A stretch of DNA of 13,170 bases. Source: an uncultured Bacteroides sp. GTDB taxonomy: Bacteria > Bacteroidota > Bacteroidia > Bacteroidales > Bacteroidaceae. Positions 1 to 6,284 of the stretch are shown here, one piece after another. Where the stretch lies: positions 1 through 13,170 of the forward strand of contig USQO01000059.1 of NCBI GenBank assembly GCA_900556845.1. Direction: 5' to 3'. The position numbers and the translations under genes were made by a program. Numbering within the stretch: position 1 is the first letter of the stretch; the number at the start of each line of letters is the position of its first letter. The notes under the pieces are model-generated. The model did not search any database, was not told the DNA's origin, and saw nothing but the letters and a program-made list of their open reading frames with translations.

Positions 1-89
1 GAGATTTCGAGATTCACTTGATGCGAAAATAATTAAAATTTGAGAATTTAACAAACCTGAAATTACTTTTTTTGTATAGATAAAACAAA
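1..89. other. AT-rich non-coding left edge
   Basis: This short stretch lies beyond the end of the EF-G paralogue gene. It is AT-rich and I find no convincing coding frame, RNA gene or promoter in it. A T-rich segment at about 67-89 lies just past the terminator hairpin when read on the minus strand and probably serves as its U-tract. The window starts without any adapter sequence at this end, unlike the right end. Confidence 0.5.
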
Positions 90-121
90 CGGCCGCCCTC
101 TACAACGTAGAAAAGCGGCCG
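90..121 (-). terminator. GC-rich intrinsic terminator of the EF-G paralogue gene
   Basis: The outer stem is 7 bp and all G/C (CGGCCGC at 90-96 pairs with GCGGCCG at 115-121). A small internal loop follows, then an inner 5-bp stem (TCTAC 99-103 with GTAGA 107-111) closed by a 3-base loop. Read on the minus strand the hairpin is followed by a T-rich run, and it sits 27 bp past the stop codon of the gene at 149-2305. A-rich sequence on the other side could also let it act on plus-strand transcripts. Its GC content stands out sharply from the AT-rich surroundings. Confidence 0.85.
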
Positions 122-148
122 AAAAAACTATGAAAACAACAACTAGAG

Positions 149-2305
149 TTAATCTTCTTTGTTCTCTTCTTCGAATTCTTTCATCAATTTATTTTGAACA
201 TCAGTTGGTACAAGTTCATAGCTTGCAAACTTCATAATGAAAGAAGCACGTCCACCTGTCAATGAGCTTAATGATGTTGAGTAATTTGACATTTCCTTTA
301 ATGGTACTTTTGCCATAATCTTTTCGTATCCTTTTTCACTGGACATACCCATAATCATACCTCTTCTGCCCTGCATATCACTCATCACGTCACCCATCTT
401 ATCACTTGGAACAAAAACTTCTACATCATAAATAGGTTCCAAAATCTTTGGACCTGCATTTTTAAAGGCTTCGCTAAATGCATTACGTCCAGCCAACATA
501 AATGAAATTTCGTTTGAGTCTACCGGATGCATCTTTCCATCGTAAACAATTACACGAACATCACGGGCATACGAACCTGTCAGAGGTCCTTGTTCCATAC
601 GGCTCATAATACCTTTCAGAATGGCTGGCATAAATCGTGCATCAATAGCACCACCTACAACACTGTTTACAAATACCAGTTTACCGCCCCATTCCAAATC
701 AACAGTCTCAGTACCTTTTACGTTAATCTTAAATTCCTGACCATTAAATTTGTAAGTTTCCGGTAACGGCATACCTTCATAATAAGGTTCTACAATCAGA
801 TGCACTTCACCAAATTGACCGGCCCCACCCGACTGCTTTTTATGACGATAATCGGCACGTGCCGCCTTAGTAATGGTTTCTCTGTATGGGATTTTCGGTT
901 CAAAGAACTGAATCTGCAACTTTTCGTTATTTTCAAGACGCCATTTCAAAGTACGCAAGTGGAATTCACCCTGACCGTGTACCAATATCTGACGCAGCTC
1001 TTTTGACTGTTCTACTACCCAAGTAGGATCCTCTTCACGCATGCGGTTCAAGATAGCCATCATCTTTTCTGTATCAGCTTCATTTACCGGTTTAATAGCA
1101 CGTGAATATTTGGGGTTAGGATATTTTATAAAGTTAAATCTGTTTTCACAATCCTTGCCATTCAATGTATTGCCTGTTTTTACATCTTTCAATTTCACAG
1201 TACAACCGATATCGCCTGCTCTCAGTTCATCTACTTTTTCACGATTTGCACCGGCACATACATAAAGCTGAGCCATACGCTCTTTTGAACCTCTGTCGGC
1301 ATTATTCAAATCATCACCTTCGTGTACCACACCGCTCATTACTTTAAAATACTGTACGTCACCAATGTGGGGTTCTACCGCTGTTTTAAAGAAATACAAA
1401 GAAGTAGGACCATTTGCATCCGGTGCAACAGGCACACCACGTGTATTATGCACAGTCGGCATTTCATCTACAAACGGAACAACATTACCCAAGAATTCCA
1501 TCAAGCGGCGGACACCCATGTCTTTACCTGCACATACGCAGAATACTGGGAACATGCCACGAGCAGCCAGTCCTTTACGAATACCTTCACGCATTTCATC
1601 TTCTGTAAGCGATTCGGATTCGAAGAATTTTTCCATCAAGGTTTCGTCGTGTTCTGCGGCAGCCTCAACCAAGGTTTTGTGCCATTCCATAGCCTTTTCC
1701 ATTTCCTCTGCAGGAATCGGTTCAATAGTTGGTTCACCACCTTCGGGGCCCCATGAATATTTTTTCATTAAAAGTACATCAATCAACGAATTAAATTCTG
1801 GTCCCGTAGTCATCGGATATTGTACTGGAACTACTTTCGAGCCATAATTTTCTTTCAACTGTTCCAAGACATGGTCGAAATCACATTTTTCGCTATCCAG
1901 CTGGTTAACCAGGAAAATAACCGGTTTGCCAAGTTTTTCTGTATAGCGGAAATGGTTTTGTGTTCCTACTTCAGGACCGTATTGTCCGTTCAGCAACAGA
2001 ACAGCTGTATCTGTAACATTCAAGGCTGTAATGGCAGCTCCTACAAAATCATCACTACCCGGACAGTCAATAATATTCAGTTTCTTACCATTCCATTCTA
2101 CATGATAAACGGTTGAAAAAACAGAATAACCATATTCCTGCTCTACTGGAAAATAATCACTAACTGTATTTTTTGCTGTAATTCTTCCGCGACGTTTTAT
2201 AATACCACTCTCATAGAGCAAAGCTTCTGTGAGGGTGGTTTTACCTGAGCCATCATTGCCAAGCAGCGCAATGTTCTTGATTTCGTTAGTCTGATATACT
2301 TTCAT
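149..2305 (-). CDS. fusA2: EF-G paralogue (EF-G2 type) with degenerate GTPase motifs
   Basis: This 718-residue protein has the complete EF-G domain order: G domain (about 1-285), domain II (about 300-385), domain III (about 410-470), and domains IV and V (about 470-700, starting at IPYRETITK). The P-loop is kept (GNDGSGKTT, 16-24), but switch I reads EQEYGYSV (55-62) where housekeeping EF-G has EQERGITI. Switch II reads DCPGS (80-84) where the family has DTPGH, so the catalytic histidine is a serine. The base-recognition motif is NQLD (134-137) instead of NKMD. Domain IV carries roughly 26 to 30 extra residues around 509-541. These traits match published Bacteroides EF-G2, which promotes translocation without GTP hydrolysis, is activated by the Cur regulator during carbon limitation and supports gut colonization. 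That this copy behaves the same way is inference. The ATG at 2305 gives a full-length N-terminus. Its leader holds an inverted repeat, and a terminator follows the gene, so it appears to be transcribed alone. Confidence 0.93.
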   Translation of the reverse strand: MKVYQTNEIKNIALLGNDGSGKTTLTEALLYESGIIKRRGRITAKNTVSDYFPVEQEYGYSVFSTVYHVEWNGKKLNIIDCPGSDDFVGAAITALNVTDTAVLLLNGQYGPEVGTQNHFRYTEKLGKPVIFLVNQLDSEKCDFDHVLEQLKENYGSKVVPVQYPMTTGPEFNSLIDVLLMKKYSWGPEGGEPTIEPIPAEEMEKAMEWHKTLVEAAAEHDETLMEKFFESESLTEDEMREGIRKGLAARGMFPVFCVCAGKDMGVRRLMEFLGNVVPFVDEMPTVHNTRGVPVAPDANGPTSLYFFKTAVEPHIGDVQYFKVMSGVVHEGDDLNNADRGSKERMAQLYVCAGANREKVDELRAGDIGCTVKLKDVKTGNTLNGKDCENRFNFIKYPNPKYSRAIKPVNEADTEKMMAILNRMREEDPTWVVEQSKELRQILVHGQGEFHLRTLKWRLENNEKLQIQFFEPKIPYRETITKAARADYRHKKQSGGAGQFGEVHLIVEPYYEGMPLPETYKFNGQEFKINVKGTETVDLEWGGKLVFVNSVVGGAIDARFMPAILKGIMSRMEQGPLTGSYARDVRVIVYDGKMHPVDSNEISFMLAGRNAFSEAFKNAGPKILEPIYDVEVFVPSDKMGDVMSDMQGRRGMIMGMSSEKGYEKIMAKVPLKEMSNYSTSLSSLTGGRASFIMKFASYELVPTDVQNKLMKEFEEENKED

Positions 2306-2336
2306 AGTACTCTAGTTTTAATGTGTTTAACATATA

Positions 2337-2358
2337 CTATGTGTTTCGTTTCACATAG
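2337..2358. promoter_or_regulatory. 22-bp inverted repeat with CRP-type geometry upstream of fusA2
   Basis: CTATGTG (2337-2343) and CACATAG (2352-2358) form perfect 7-bp arms around an 8-base centre. The core TGTG-N8-CACA has the same spacing as sites for CRP-family regulators. It lies 32 to 53 bases before the fusA2 start codon. Known biology: Bacteroides fusA2 is activated by Cur, a CRP-like regulator. I infer that this could be an operator for such a protein, but I cannot confirm the Cur consensus from memory. Alternatively, because it may fall inside the transcript, it could act as a 7-bp leader hairpin. Confidence 0.55.
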
Positions 2359-2365
2359 CGATGCG

Positions 2366-2395
2366 CAAATTAGAAATTTATGTTCAGAAAAACAA
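2366..2395 (-). promoter_or_regulatory. Candidate promoter for fusA2
   Basis: On the minus strand TTG (2395-2393) is followed by 19 bases and then CTAATTTG (2373-2366). The Bacteroidota consensus is TTTG-N19 to 21-TAnnTTTG. The TTTG part and the spacing fit, but the leading TA is off by one base. Transcription from here would start near 2359 and place the 22-bp inverted repeat at the very beginning of the mRNA. This is a weak call, because the true start could lie elsewhere in the spacer. Confidence 0.35.
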
Positions 2396-2417
2396 TAAGA
2401 ATTGCGCTGTTACTAAA

Positions 2418-2435
2418 CTATGTTCTGCGACATAG
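2418..2435. promoter_or_regulatory. Second CTATGT/ACATAG inverted repeat in the fusA2-hemW spacer
   Basis: CTATGT (2418-2423) and ACATAG (2430-2435) form 6-bp arms around a 6-base centre. The half-site is the same as in the repeat at 2337-2358, but the spacing is four bases shorter. A further overlapping repeat, TGTTC (2421-2425) with GAACA (2436-2440), shares this location. If the proposed fusA2 promoter is right, the centre lies near -68, which would suit an upstream-binding activator. It is also about 72 bases before the probable hemW start of transcription. No regulator can be named from sequence alone. Confidence 0.4.
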
Positions 2436-2484
2436 GAACACAAACAAACTTATTTACATACATGCATAATTCTAAGTTTATTTA

Positions 2485-2492
2485 TACTTTTG
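2485..2492 (+). promoter_or_regulatory. Probable hemW promoter (-7 element)
   Basis: TACTTTTG is an exact match to the Bacteroidota -7 consensus TAnnTTTG. No clear -33 TTTG is visible 19 to 21 bases upstream. Transcription would begin near 2499, about 17 bases before the ATG at 2516. This argues against the upstream ATG at 2420, which would lie outside the transcript. Confidence 0.6.
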
Positions 2493-2515
2493 CACTGAAA
2501 ATTATAAACTTAATC

Positions 2516-3646
2516 ATGGCTGGAATCTATCTGCATATCCCTTTTTGCAAAAAACGCTGTATATATTGTGATTTTTTTTCGACTACACAAAGTGAAAAAA
2601 AAGACAACTACTTGCAAGCATTATGCAATGAGCTCAAGTTGCGTAAAGATTATCTGGGAACTGAATGTATAGAAACAATTTATCTGGGAGGAGGAACACC
2701 TTCACAATTGGCCCCCAAAGATTTTGAACAAATATTTCAAACTCTAACAGATAACTTTCAAATTAGTGAAAAAGCTGAAATCACCCTTGAAGCAAACCCT
2801 GACGACCTGACCACTGCTTATATTGCCGATTTACAAAATTTCCCTTTCAACAGGTTGAGTATGGGTATTCAGACATTCAATGAGTACACCTTAAAACTCC
2901 TTAACAGAAGACACACGGCTATCCAGGCCATTCAAGCATACGATAATTGCCGAAAAGCCGGTTTTCAAAATATCAGCATTGATTTAATCTACGGTTTGCC
3001 CGGTGAAGACAAAGCACTGTGGCAAAAGGACCTCGAGCAAGCTACGAGCATGCAGCCGGAGCATATTTCAGCCTATCATCTCATTTACGAAGAAAATACC
3101 ACTTTATGGAATTTGCGTGAACAGCATAAAGTACGCGAAGCAGATGAAGACCTGAGTCTTTCTCTTTTTTCGTTATTAATAGAACATTTATCAAACCATG
3201 GATACCAGCACTATGAAATATCCAATTTCTGTCTGCCTGGTAAACATTCACGCCACAATACCAGCTATTGGAAAGAAGAAAAGTATCTGGGATGTGGCCC
3301 ATCTGCACACTCATACAATGGCACAGCACGAGAATGGAATATATCCTCACTCGATGACTATATAGCAGGTATCCAAAATGGAAACAGACTTCTCGAAACA
3401 GAGACATTAGATCTTTATACACGATACAACGATTACGTCATAACGTCTTTACGTACTTGCTGGGGAATGAACCTAGAACACTTAAAACAAAAATATGGAG
3501 AAAAACTATATCATTACTGCATGAAACTGGCTCGTCCTTATCTGGAACAAGACAAACTAAAAATAGAAAATGGTCATCTCATACTTACGCGTAAAGGAAT
3601 CTTTTTGTCCGACGGTATCATGAGTGACCTTTTATGGGTAGAATAA
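2516..3646 (+). CDS. hemW: HemW-type radical SAM heme chaperone
   Basis: This 376-residue protein opens with MAGIYLHIPF followed by the radical SAM cluster motif CKKRCIYC, with C11, C15 and C18 as the iron-sulfur ligands. The adjoining DF (YCDF) is typical of HemW; true coproporphyrinogen dehydrogenase HemN has a further cysteine there. GGGTP (58-62) is the SAM-contacting glycine motif, RLSMGIQTF (113-121) is conserved, and HNTSYW (247-252) is the HNxxYW signature of HemW. Family knowledge: HemW binds heme and transfers it to apoproteins such as respiratory enzymes, and older annotations call it oxygen-independent coproporphyrinogen III oxidase. The open frame extends upstream to an ATG at 2420, but those 32 residues have no family resemblance and would sit upstream of the likely promoter, so 2516 is preferred. 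Its stop is only 7 bp from the convergent gene's stop. Confidence 0.93.
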   Translation: MAGIYLHIPFCKKRCIYCDFFSTTQSEKKDNYLQALCNELKLRKDYLGTECIETIYLGGGTPSQLAPKDFEQIFQTLTDNFQISEKAEITLEANPDDLTTAYIADLQNFPFNRLSMGIQTFNEYTLKLLNRRHTAIQAIQAYDNCRKAGFQNISIDLIYGLPGEDKALWQKDLEQATSMQPEHISAYHLIYEENTTLWNLREQHKVREADEDLSLSLFSLLIEHLSNHGYQHYEISNFCLPGKHSRHNTSYWKEEKYLGCGPSAHSYNGTAREWNISSLDDYIAGIQNGNRLLETETLDLYTRYNDYVITSLRTCWGMNLEHLKQKYGEKLYHYCMKLARPYLEQDKLKIENGHLILTRKGIFLSDGIMSDLLWVE

Positions 3647-3653
3647 TAGTAAT

Positions 3654-3998
3654 CTATTTTTTCTTTTCGCGTTCTTCTTCCTGAGGAATACGAAAGGCGG
3701 TATACAGTTCTATGACCGCTGCAGCCGAAAGGCATACAATCCATTCATTTCTTTTCATACACAGCATCATAACTCCAGCAGCAACAAGCAACATAGCTCC
3801 TATAATTTGCTGCCTACGCAACCGTCTGATTATAAAATTATTGCCATGATAACCATATTTCACCTGCTCGTATGCAAACGCCACAGCTCCAACCAAATAA
3901 ATATAGGGAGCAGCCACCCAACCTGTTATCTGCAACACAGCCCCGACAAGCAGCAAAATTCCTCCTACCGCCGAAATCCACGTATCACTTTTCTTCAT
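3654..3998 (-). CDS. Small four-helix inner-membrane protein of unknown function
   Basis: I do not recognise a named family for this 114-residue protein. Four hydrophobic segments are visible, at about 8-27, 31-46, 66-82 and 87-103. Between helices 2 and 3 lies a basic loop (around YGYHGNNFIIRRLRRQQ), and the charged tail ends in EEEREKKK, so both are probably cytoplasmic. Its ATG overlaps the stop of the DivIC-like gene in an ATGA junction (3995-3998), the usual sign of translational coupling, so the two proteins are made together and a role in the cell envelope or division is a reasonable guess. No catalytic motif is visible. The gene faces hemW tail to tail with only 7 bp between stops, and only a weak 5-bp AT hairpin (3645-3649 with 3654-3658) lies at the junction. 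Confidence 0.8.
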   Translation of the reverse strand: MKKSDTWISAVGGILLLVGAVLQITGWVAAPYIYLVGAVAFAYEQVKYGYHGNNFIIRRLRRQQIIGAMLLVAAGVMMLCMKRNEWIVCLSAAAVIELYTAFRIPQEEEREKKK

Positions 3999-4291
3999 TC
4001 TTCAAATATATAAATATCTTCGTTGTGTTTTTTCATCAGATACTTCTCGCGAGCCACTTTCTCTAATACTTCCGGATTACTTGTCAGTTCTTTCAATGTT
4101 TTGCTGTCTTCCTCATATTGCTTTTTATACTTGGCGATTTCCGATTTAAGCTCATTAATTTCACGCTGATGCGAAAAACGACGTATCAGACTGTTTTCAT
4201 CCAGCACTCCAATAATCAGTAAGAAAGCTACAATTGTAATTGTATATTTGTGCAAGCGAATATAGTCCCATGCCCTGCGTAATTTCTCCAT
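3995..4291 (-). CDS. DivIC/FtsB-like septum formation initiator
   Basis: This 98-residue protein has the plan of the FtsB/DivIC family: a short basic cytoplasmic N-terminus (MEKLRRAWDYIRLHKY), one membrane helix (about 17-30), a periplasmic coiled coil rich in E, K, L and Q (about 40-70), and a conserved C-terminal part (SNPEVLEKVAREKYLM, then the acidic tail EDIYIFEE). Family members bridge the FtsQ/DivIB and FtsL partners in the divisome. The frame runs on upstream to an ATG at 4351, but a consensus -7 element at 4316-4323 would place those 20 residues outside the transcript and they look unlike the family, so the ATG at 4291 is chosen. The gene is first in a two-gene unit with the membrane protein at 3654-3998 and is divergent from dnaX. 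Confidence 0.88.
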   Translation of the reverse strand: MEKLRRAWDYIRLHKYTITIVAFLLIIGVLDENSLIRRFSHQREINELKSEIAKYKKQYEEDSKTLKELTSNPEVLEKVAREKYLMKKHNEDIYIFEE

Positions 4292-4315
4292 AGTTTGTCT
4301 CTGTTTAGTTCTTTG

Positions 4316-4323
4316 CAAATATA
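4316..4323 (-). promoter_or_regulatory. Probable promoter (-7) for the DivIC-like gene
   Basis: Read on the minus strand this is TATATTTG, an exact TAnnTTTG match, 25 bases before the ATG at 4291. A CAAA on the plus strand at 4349-4352 might be a -33 element, but its spacing (25 bases) is too long, so only the -7 is convincing. It supports the shorter start of the gene. Confidence 0.55.
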
Positions 4324-4359
4324 GAAATATTTCCATAACCCACATAAACAAACCGATTA

Positions 4360-4379
4360 TTTATGTAAATTTGCATAAA
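4360..4379 (+). promoter_or_regulatory. dnaX -7 element inside a near-perfect 20-bp palindrome
   Basis: TAAATTTG (4366-4373) matches the Bacteroidota -7 consensus exactly and lies 35 bases before the dnaX ATG. It is embedded in TTTATGTAAATTTGCATAAA (4360-4379), where 9 of 10 base pairs are symmetric. The palindrome could be an operator that a dimeric protein occupies to block the promoter, or it could be chance in AT-rich DNA. No -33 TTTG is evident. Confidence 0.5.
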
Positions 4380-4407
4380 CTATCAATGTAAAAACGAATA
4401 GCCCTTT

Positions 4408-6210
4408 ATGGAAAACTATATTGTATCGGCACGAAAATACCGTCCCAGCACCTTTGATACTGTTGTCGGACAACGTGCACTCACTACTACGCTGAAAAAT
4501 GCTATTGCCAACAAAAAACTGGCACATGCCTACCTGTTCTGCGGTCCACGCGGAGTTGGTAAAACTACATGTGCACGTATTTTTGCAAAAACCATCAATT
4601 GCCTCCACCCTAACGAAGAGGGTGAAGCATGCAATCTGTGTGAATCATGCGTAGCCTTCAATGAGCAACGTTCTTATAATATACATGAGCTTGATGCCGC
4701 ATCAAACAATTCTGTAGACGATATTCGCCTTCTTATTGAGCAAGTACGTATTCCACCTCAAATTGGTAAATATAAAGTATATATCATCGACGAGGTACAC
4801 ATGCTTTCACCTTCTGCGTTCAATGCTTTCCTGAAAACATTGGAAGAACCGCCCCAGCATGCCATTTTTATCTTGGCTACAACCGAGAAACATAAAATTT
4901 TACCAACTATCCTCAGTCGATGCCAAATTTATGACTTTAACCGTATTGGAATACAAGACATCGTAGAACATCTGTGTAATGTAGCCAAAAAAGAACATAT
5001 TGAAGCTGAACCTGAAGCCTTTCACATCATTGCTCAAAAAGCAGATGGAGGTATGCGTGATGCCCTTTCGATTTTCGACCAGGTTGTAAGTTTTACAAAC
5101 GGACATATCACATACAATAGTGTAATCGAGAACCTGAATATCCTCGACTACGAATACTATTTTAAGCTGACAGATTATTTCCTGAAAAATCAGGTACAAG
5201 AGTGTATGTTGCTTTTCAACGAAGTTCTCCAGAAAGGATTCGACGGCAGCCACTTCATTACCGGACTGGCATCACATTTCCGCGACTTGATGGTAAGTAA
5301 AGATGCGTCCACCTTGTGCCTGCTCGAAGTCGGCGCTTCAATCCGGAAACGCTATCAGGAACAAGCCCAACGTTGTCCGTTGCCATTTTTATATAAAGCA
5401 CTCAAGCTATGTAATGAATGCGACCTCAACTATCGTACCAGCAAAAATAAGCGCTTACAAGTAGAACTTACGCTCATACAAACGGCACAGCTCACAGCAG
5501 ATAGCAATGAATCGGATGGGGGGCATAGCCCTAAAAAAGTAATATCTCCCGTATTCAATCAGGCTGCAAGCCAAGCTGTGCAGCCTCAGCAAGCACAGGC
5601 TGTAAAACCGACTCCATCTGCTCAAACACAAACTGTGCCATCCCCTGTACCCGTTCAGCAGCAAACTGCCCCTACACAACCAAGCAGTCTACCGAACCGA
5701 CCATCTACCGATACAGGAAAAAAGATTCCGGTCATGAAAATGGGTAGCATCAGTATATCAATTAAAAACGCCGGTAAGCAAACCGATACAAAAGTTCCAC
5801 AGCCAGCTACAGCCACGACTACTACAATTCAAGAAAATTATGAAGATTATATCTTCAACGAAAAAGATTTGGACTACTACTGGAGAGCATTTACCAATAC
5901 GCTGCCTAAGGAAGAAACAGCTAATGCAGCCCGTATGATGAATATGAAACCGCATCTGCTGAATGACACCGACTTCGAAGTAGCGGTCGATAACGATATG
6001 GTAGAAAAGTATATGCTCCAGCTAAAATCTCAGATTGAGAACTACCTGCGTGAAAATCTGCATAACCGAAAAATAAACATGCAAGTACGTGTCAGTGCTC
6101 CCAATGAGATAGTCAGAGCATACAGCCATGTAGAGCGTTTCCAGATGATGAGTCAAAAAAATCCCAGCCTGTTAAAACTGAAAGAAGAACTCGGACTGGA
6201 ACTTTCTTAA
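4408..6210 (+). CDS. dnaX: DNA polymerase III subunit gamma/tau
   Basis: This 600-residue clamp-loader ATPase shows all the AAA+ landmarks: Walker A GPRGVGKTT (46-54), zinc ligands C65, C75, C78 and C81, Walker B with DEVH (128-131), sensor 1 in LATTEKHK (156-163), the SRC arginine finger (170-172) and sensor 2 in GGMRDAL (214-220). The three clamp-loader domains end near residue 370. A Q/P/A/T-rich flexible linker (about 378-470) follows, then a tau-specific C-terminal domain (about 485-600) of the type seen in Bacteroidetes, which should contact polymerase and helicase. It loads the beta clamp on DNA at the replication fork. At the domain III/linker border (5533-5542) the sequence reads AAAAAAGTAA, so loss of one A would give a gamma-sized 377-residue product; the classical E. 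coli frameshift phase is absent. The gene has its own promoter, and a terminator follows its stop by 10 bp. Confidence 0.96.
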   Translation: MENYIVSARKYRPSTFDTVVGQRALTTTLKNAIANKKLAHAYLFCGPRGVGKTTCARIFAKTINCLHPNEEGEACNLCESCVAFNEQRSYNIHELDAASNNSVDDIRLLIEQVRIPPQIGKYKVYIIDEVHMLSPSAFNAFLKTLEEPPQHAIFILATTEKHKILPTILSRCQIYDFNRIGIQDIVEHLCNVAKKEHIEAEPEAFHIIAQKADGGMRDALSIFDQVVSFTNGHITYNSVIENLNILDYEYYFKLTDYFLKNQVQECMLLFNEVLQKGFDGSHFITGLASHFRDLMVSKDASTLCLLEVGASIRKRYQEQAQRCPLPFLYKALKLCNECDLNYRTSKNKRLQVELTLIQTAQLTADSNESDGGHSPKKVISPVFNQAASQAVQPQQAQAVKPTPSAQTQTVPSPVPVQQQTAPTQPSSLPNRPSTDTGKKIPVMKMGSISISIKNAGKQTDTKVPQPATATTTTIQENYEDYIFNEKDLDYYWRAFTNTLPKEETANAARMMNMKPHLLNDTDFEVAVDNDMVEKYMLQLKSQIENYLRENLHNRKINMQVRVSAPNEIVRAYSHVERFQMMSQKNPSLLKLKEELGLELS

Positions 6211-6220
6211 GATTCTTATA

Positions 6221-6267
6221 AAAAAATCCTCATGCACGGAAATATTAACCATGCAAGAGGATTTTTT
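6221..6267. terminator. Bidirectional intrinsic terminator between dnaX and the GH2 gene
   Basis: The left arm (6221-6236) pairs with the right arm (6252-6267). TGCA/TGCA forms the top of the stem, one A/A mismatch follows, then CTCC/GGAG-type pairs and a run of A/T pairs; the loop is 15 bases. Oligo-A on one side and oligo-T on the other give a U-tract in both directions, which suits two convergent genes whose stops are 74 bp apart. Confidence 0.9.
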
Positions 6268-6284
6268 TTGACGAATAACAATCG

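Noticed and set aside
90..121. CGGCCG-rich block resembling cloning-site (NotI/EagI-like) vector sequence
   Set aside because: The two copies are the arms of a well-formed terminator right after a stop codon, there is no complete NotI site, and the flanks look native.
1322..1847. Overlapping plus-strand open frames of about 144 and 160 codons opposite the EF-G paralogue
   Set aside because: They are antisense to a well-conserved gene and have compositions typical of shadow frames, with no recognisable domain.
2420..2515. 32-residue N-terminal extension of HemW
   Set aside because: It has no resemblance to HemW, and a consensus -7 element at 2485-2492 lies inside it, so it would not be transcribed as part of the gene.
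4292..4351. 20-residue N-terminal extension of the DivIC-like protein
   Set aside because: The probable -7 element at 4316-4323 lies within it, and family members start just before the membrane helix.
5532..5541. Classical E. coli type -1 frameshift heptamer (A AAA AAG) in dnaX
   Set aside because: The bases are present, but the reading phase is AAA AAA G, so P-site re-pairing after a -1 shift would be poor, and the -1 frame does not terminate soon after. Only the nucleotide-loss route remains plausible.
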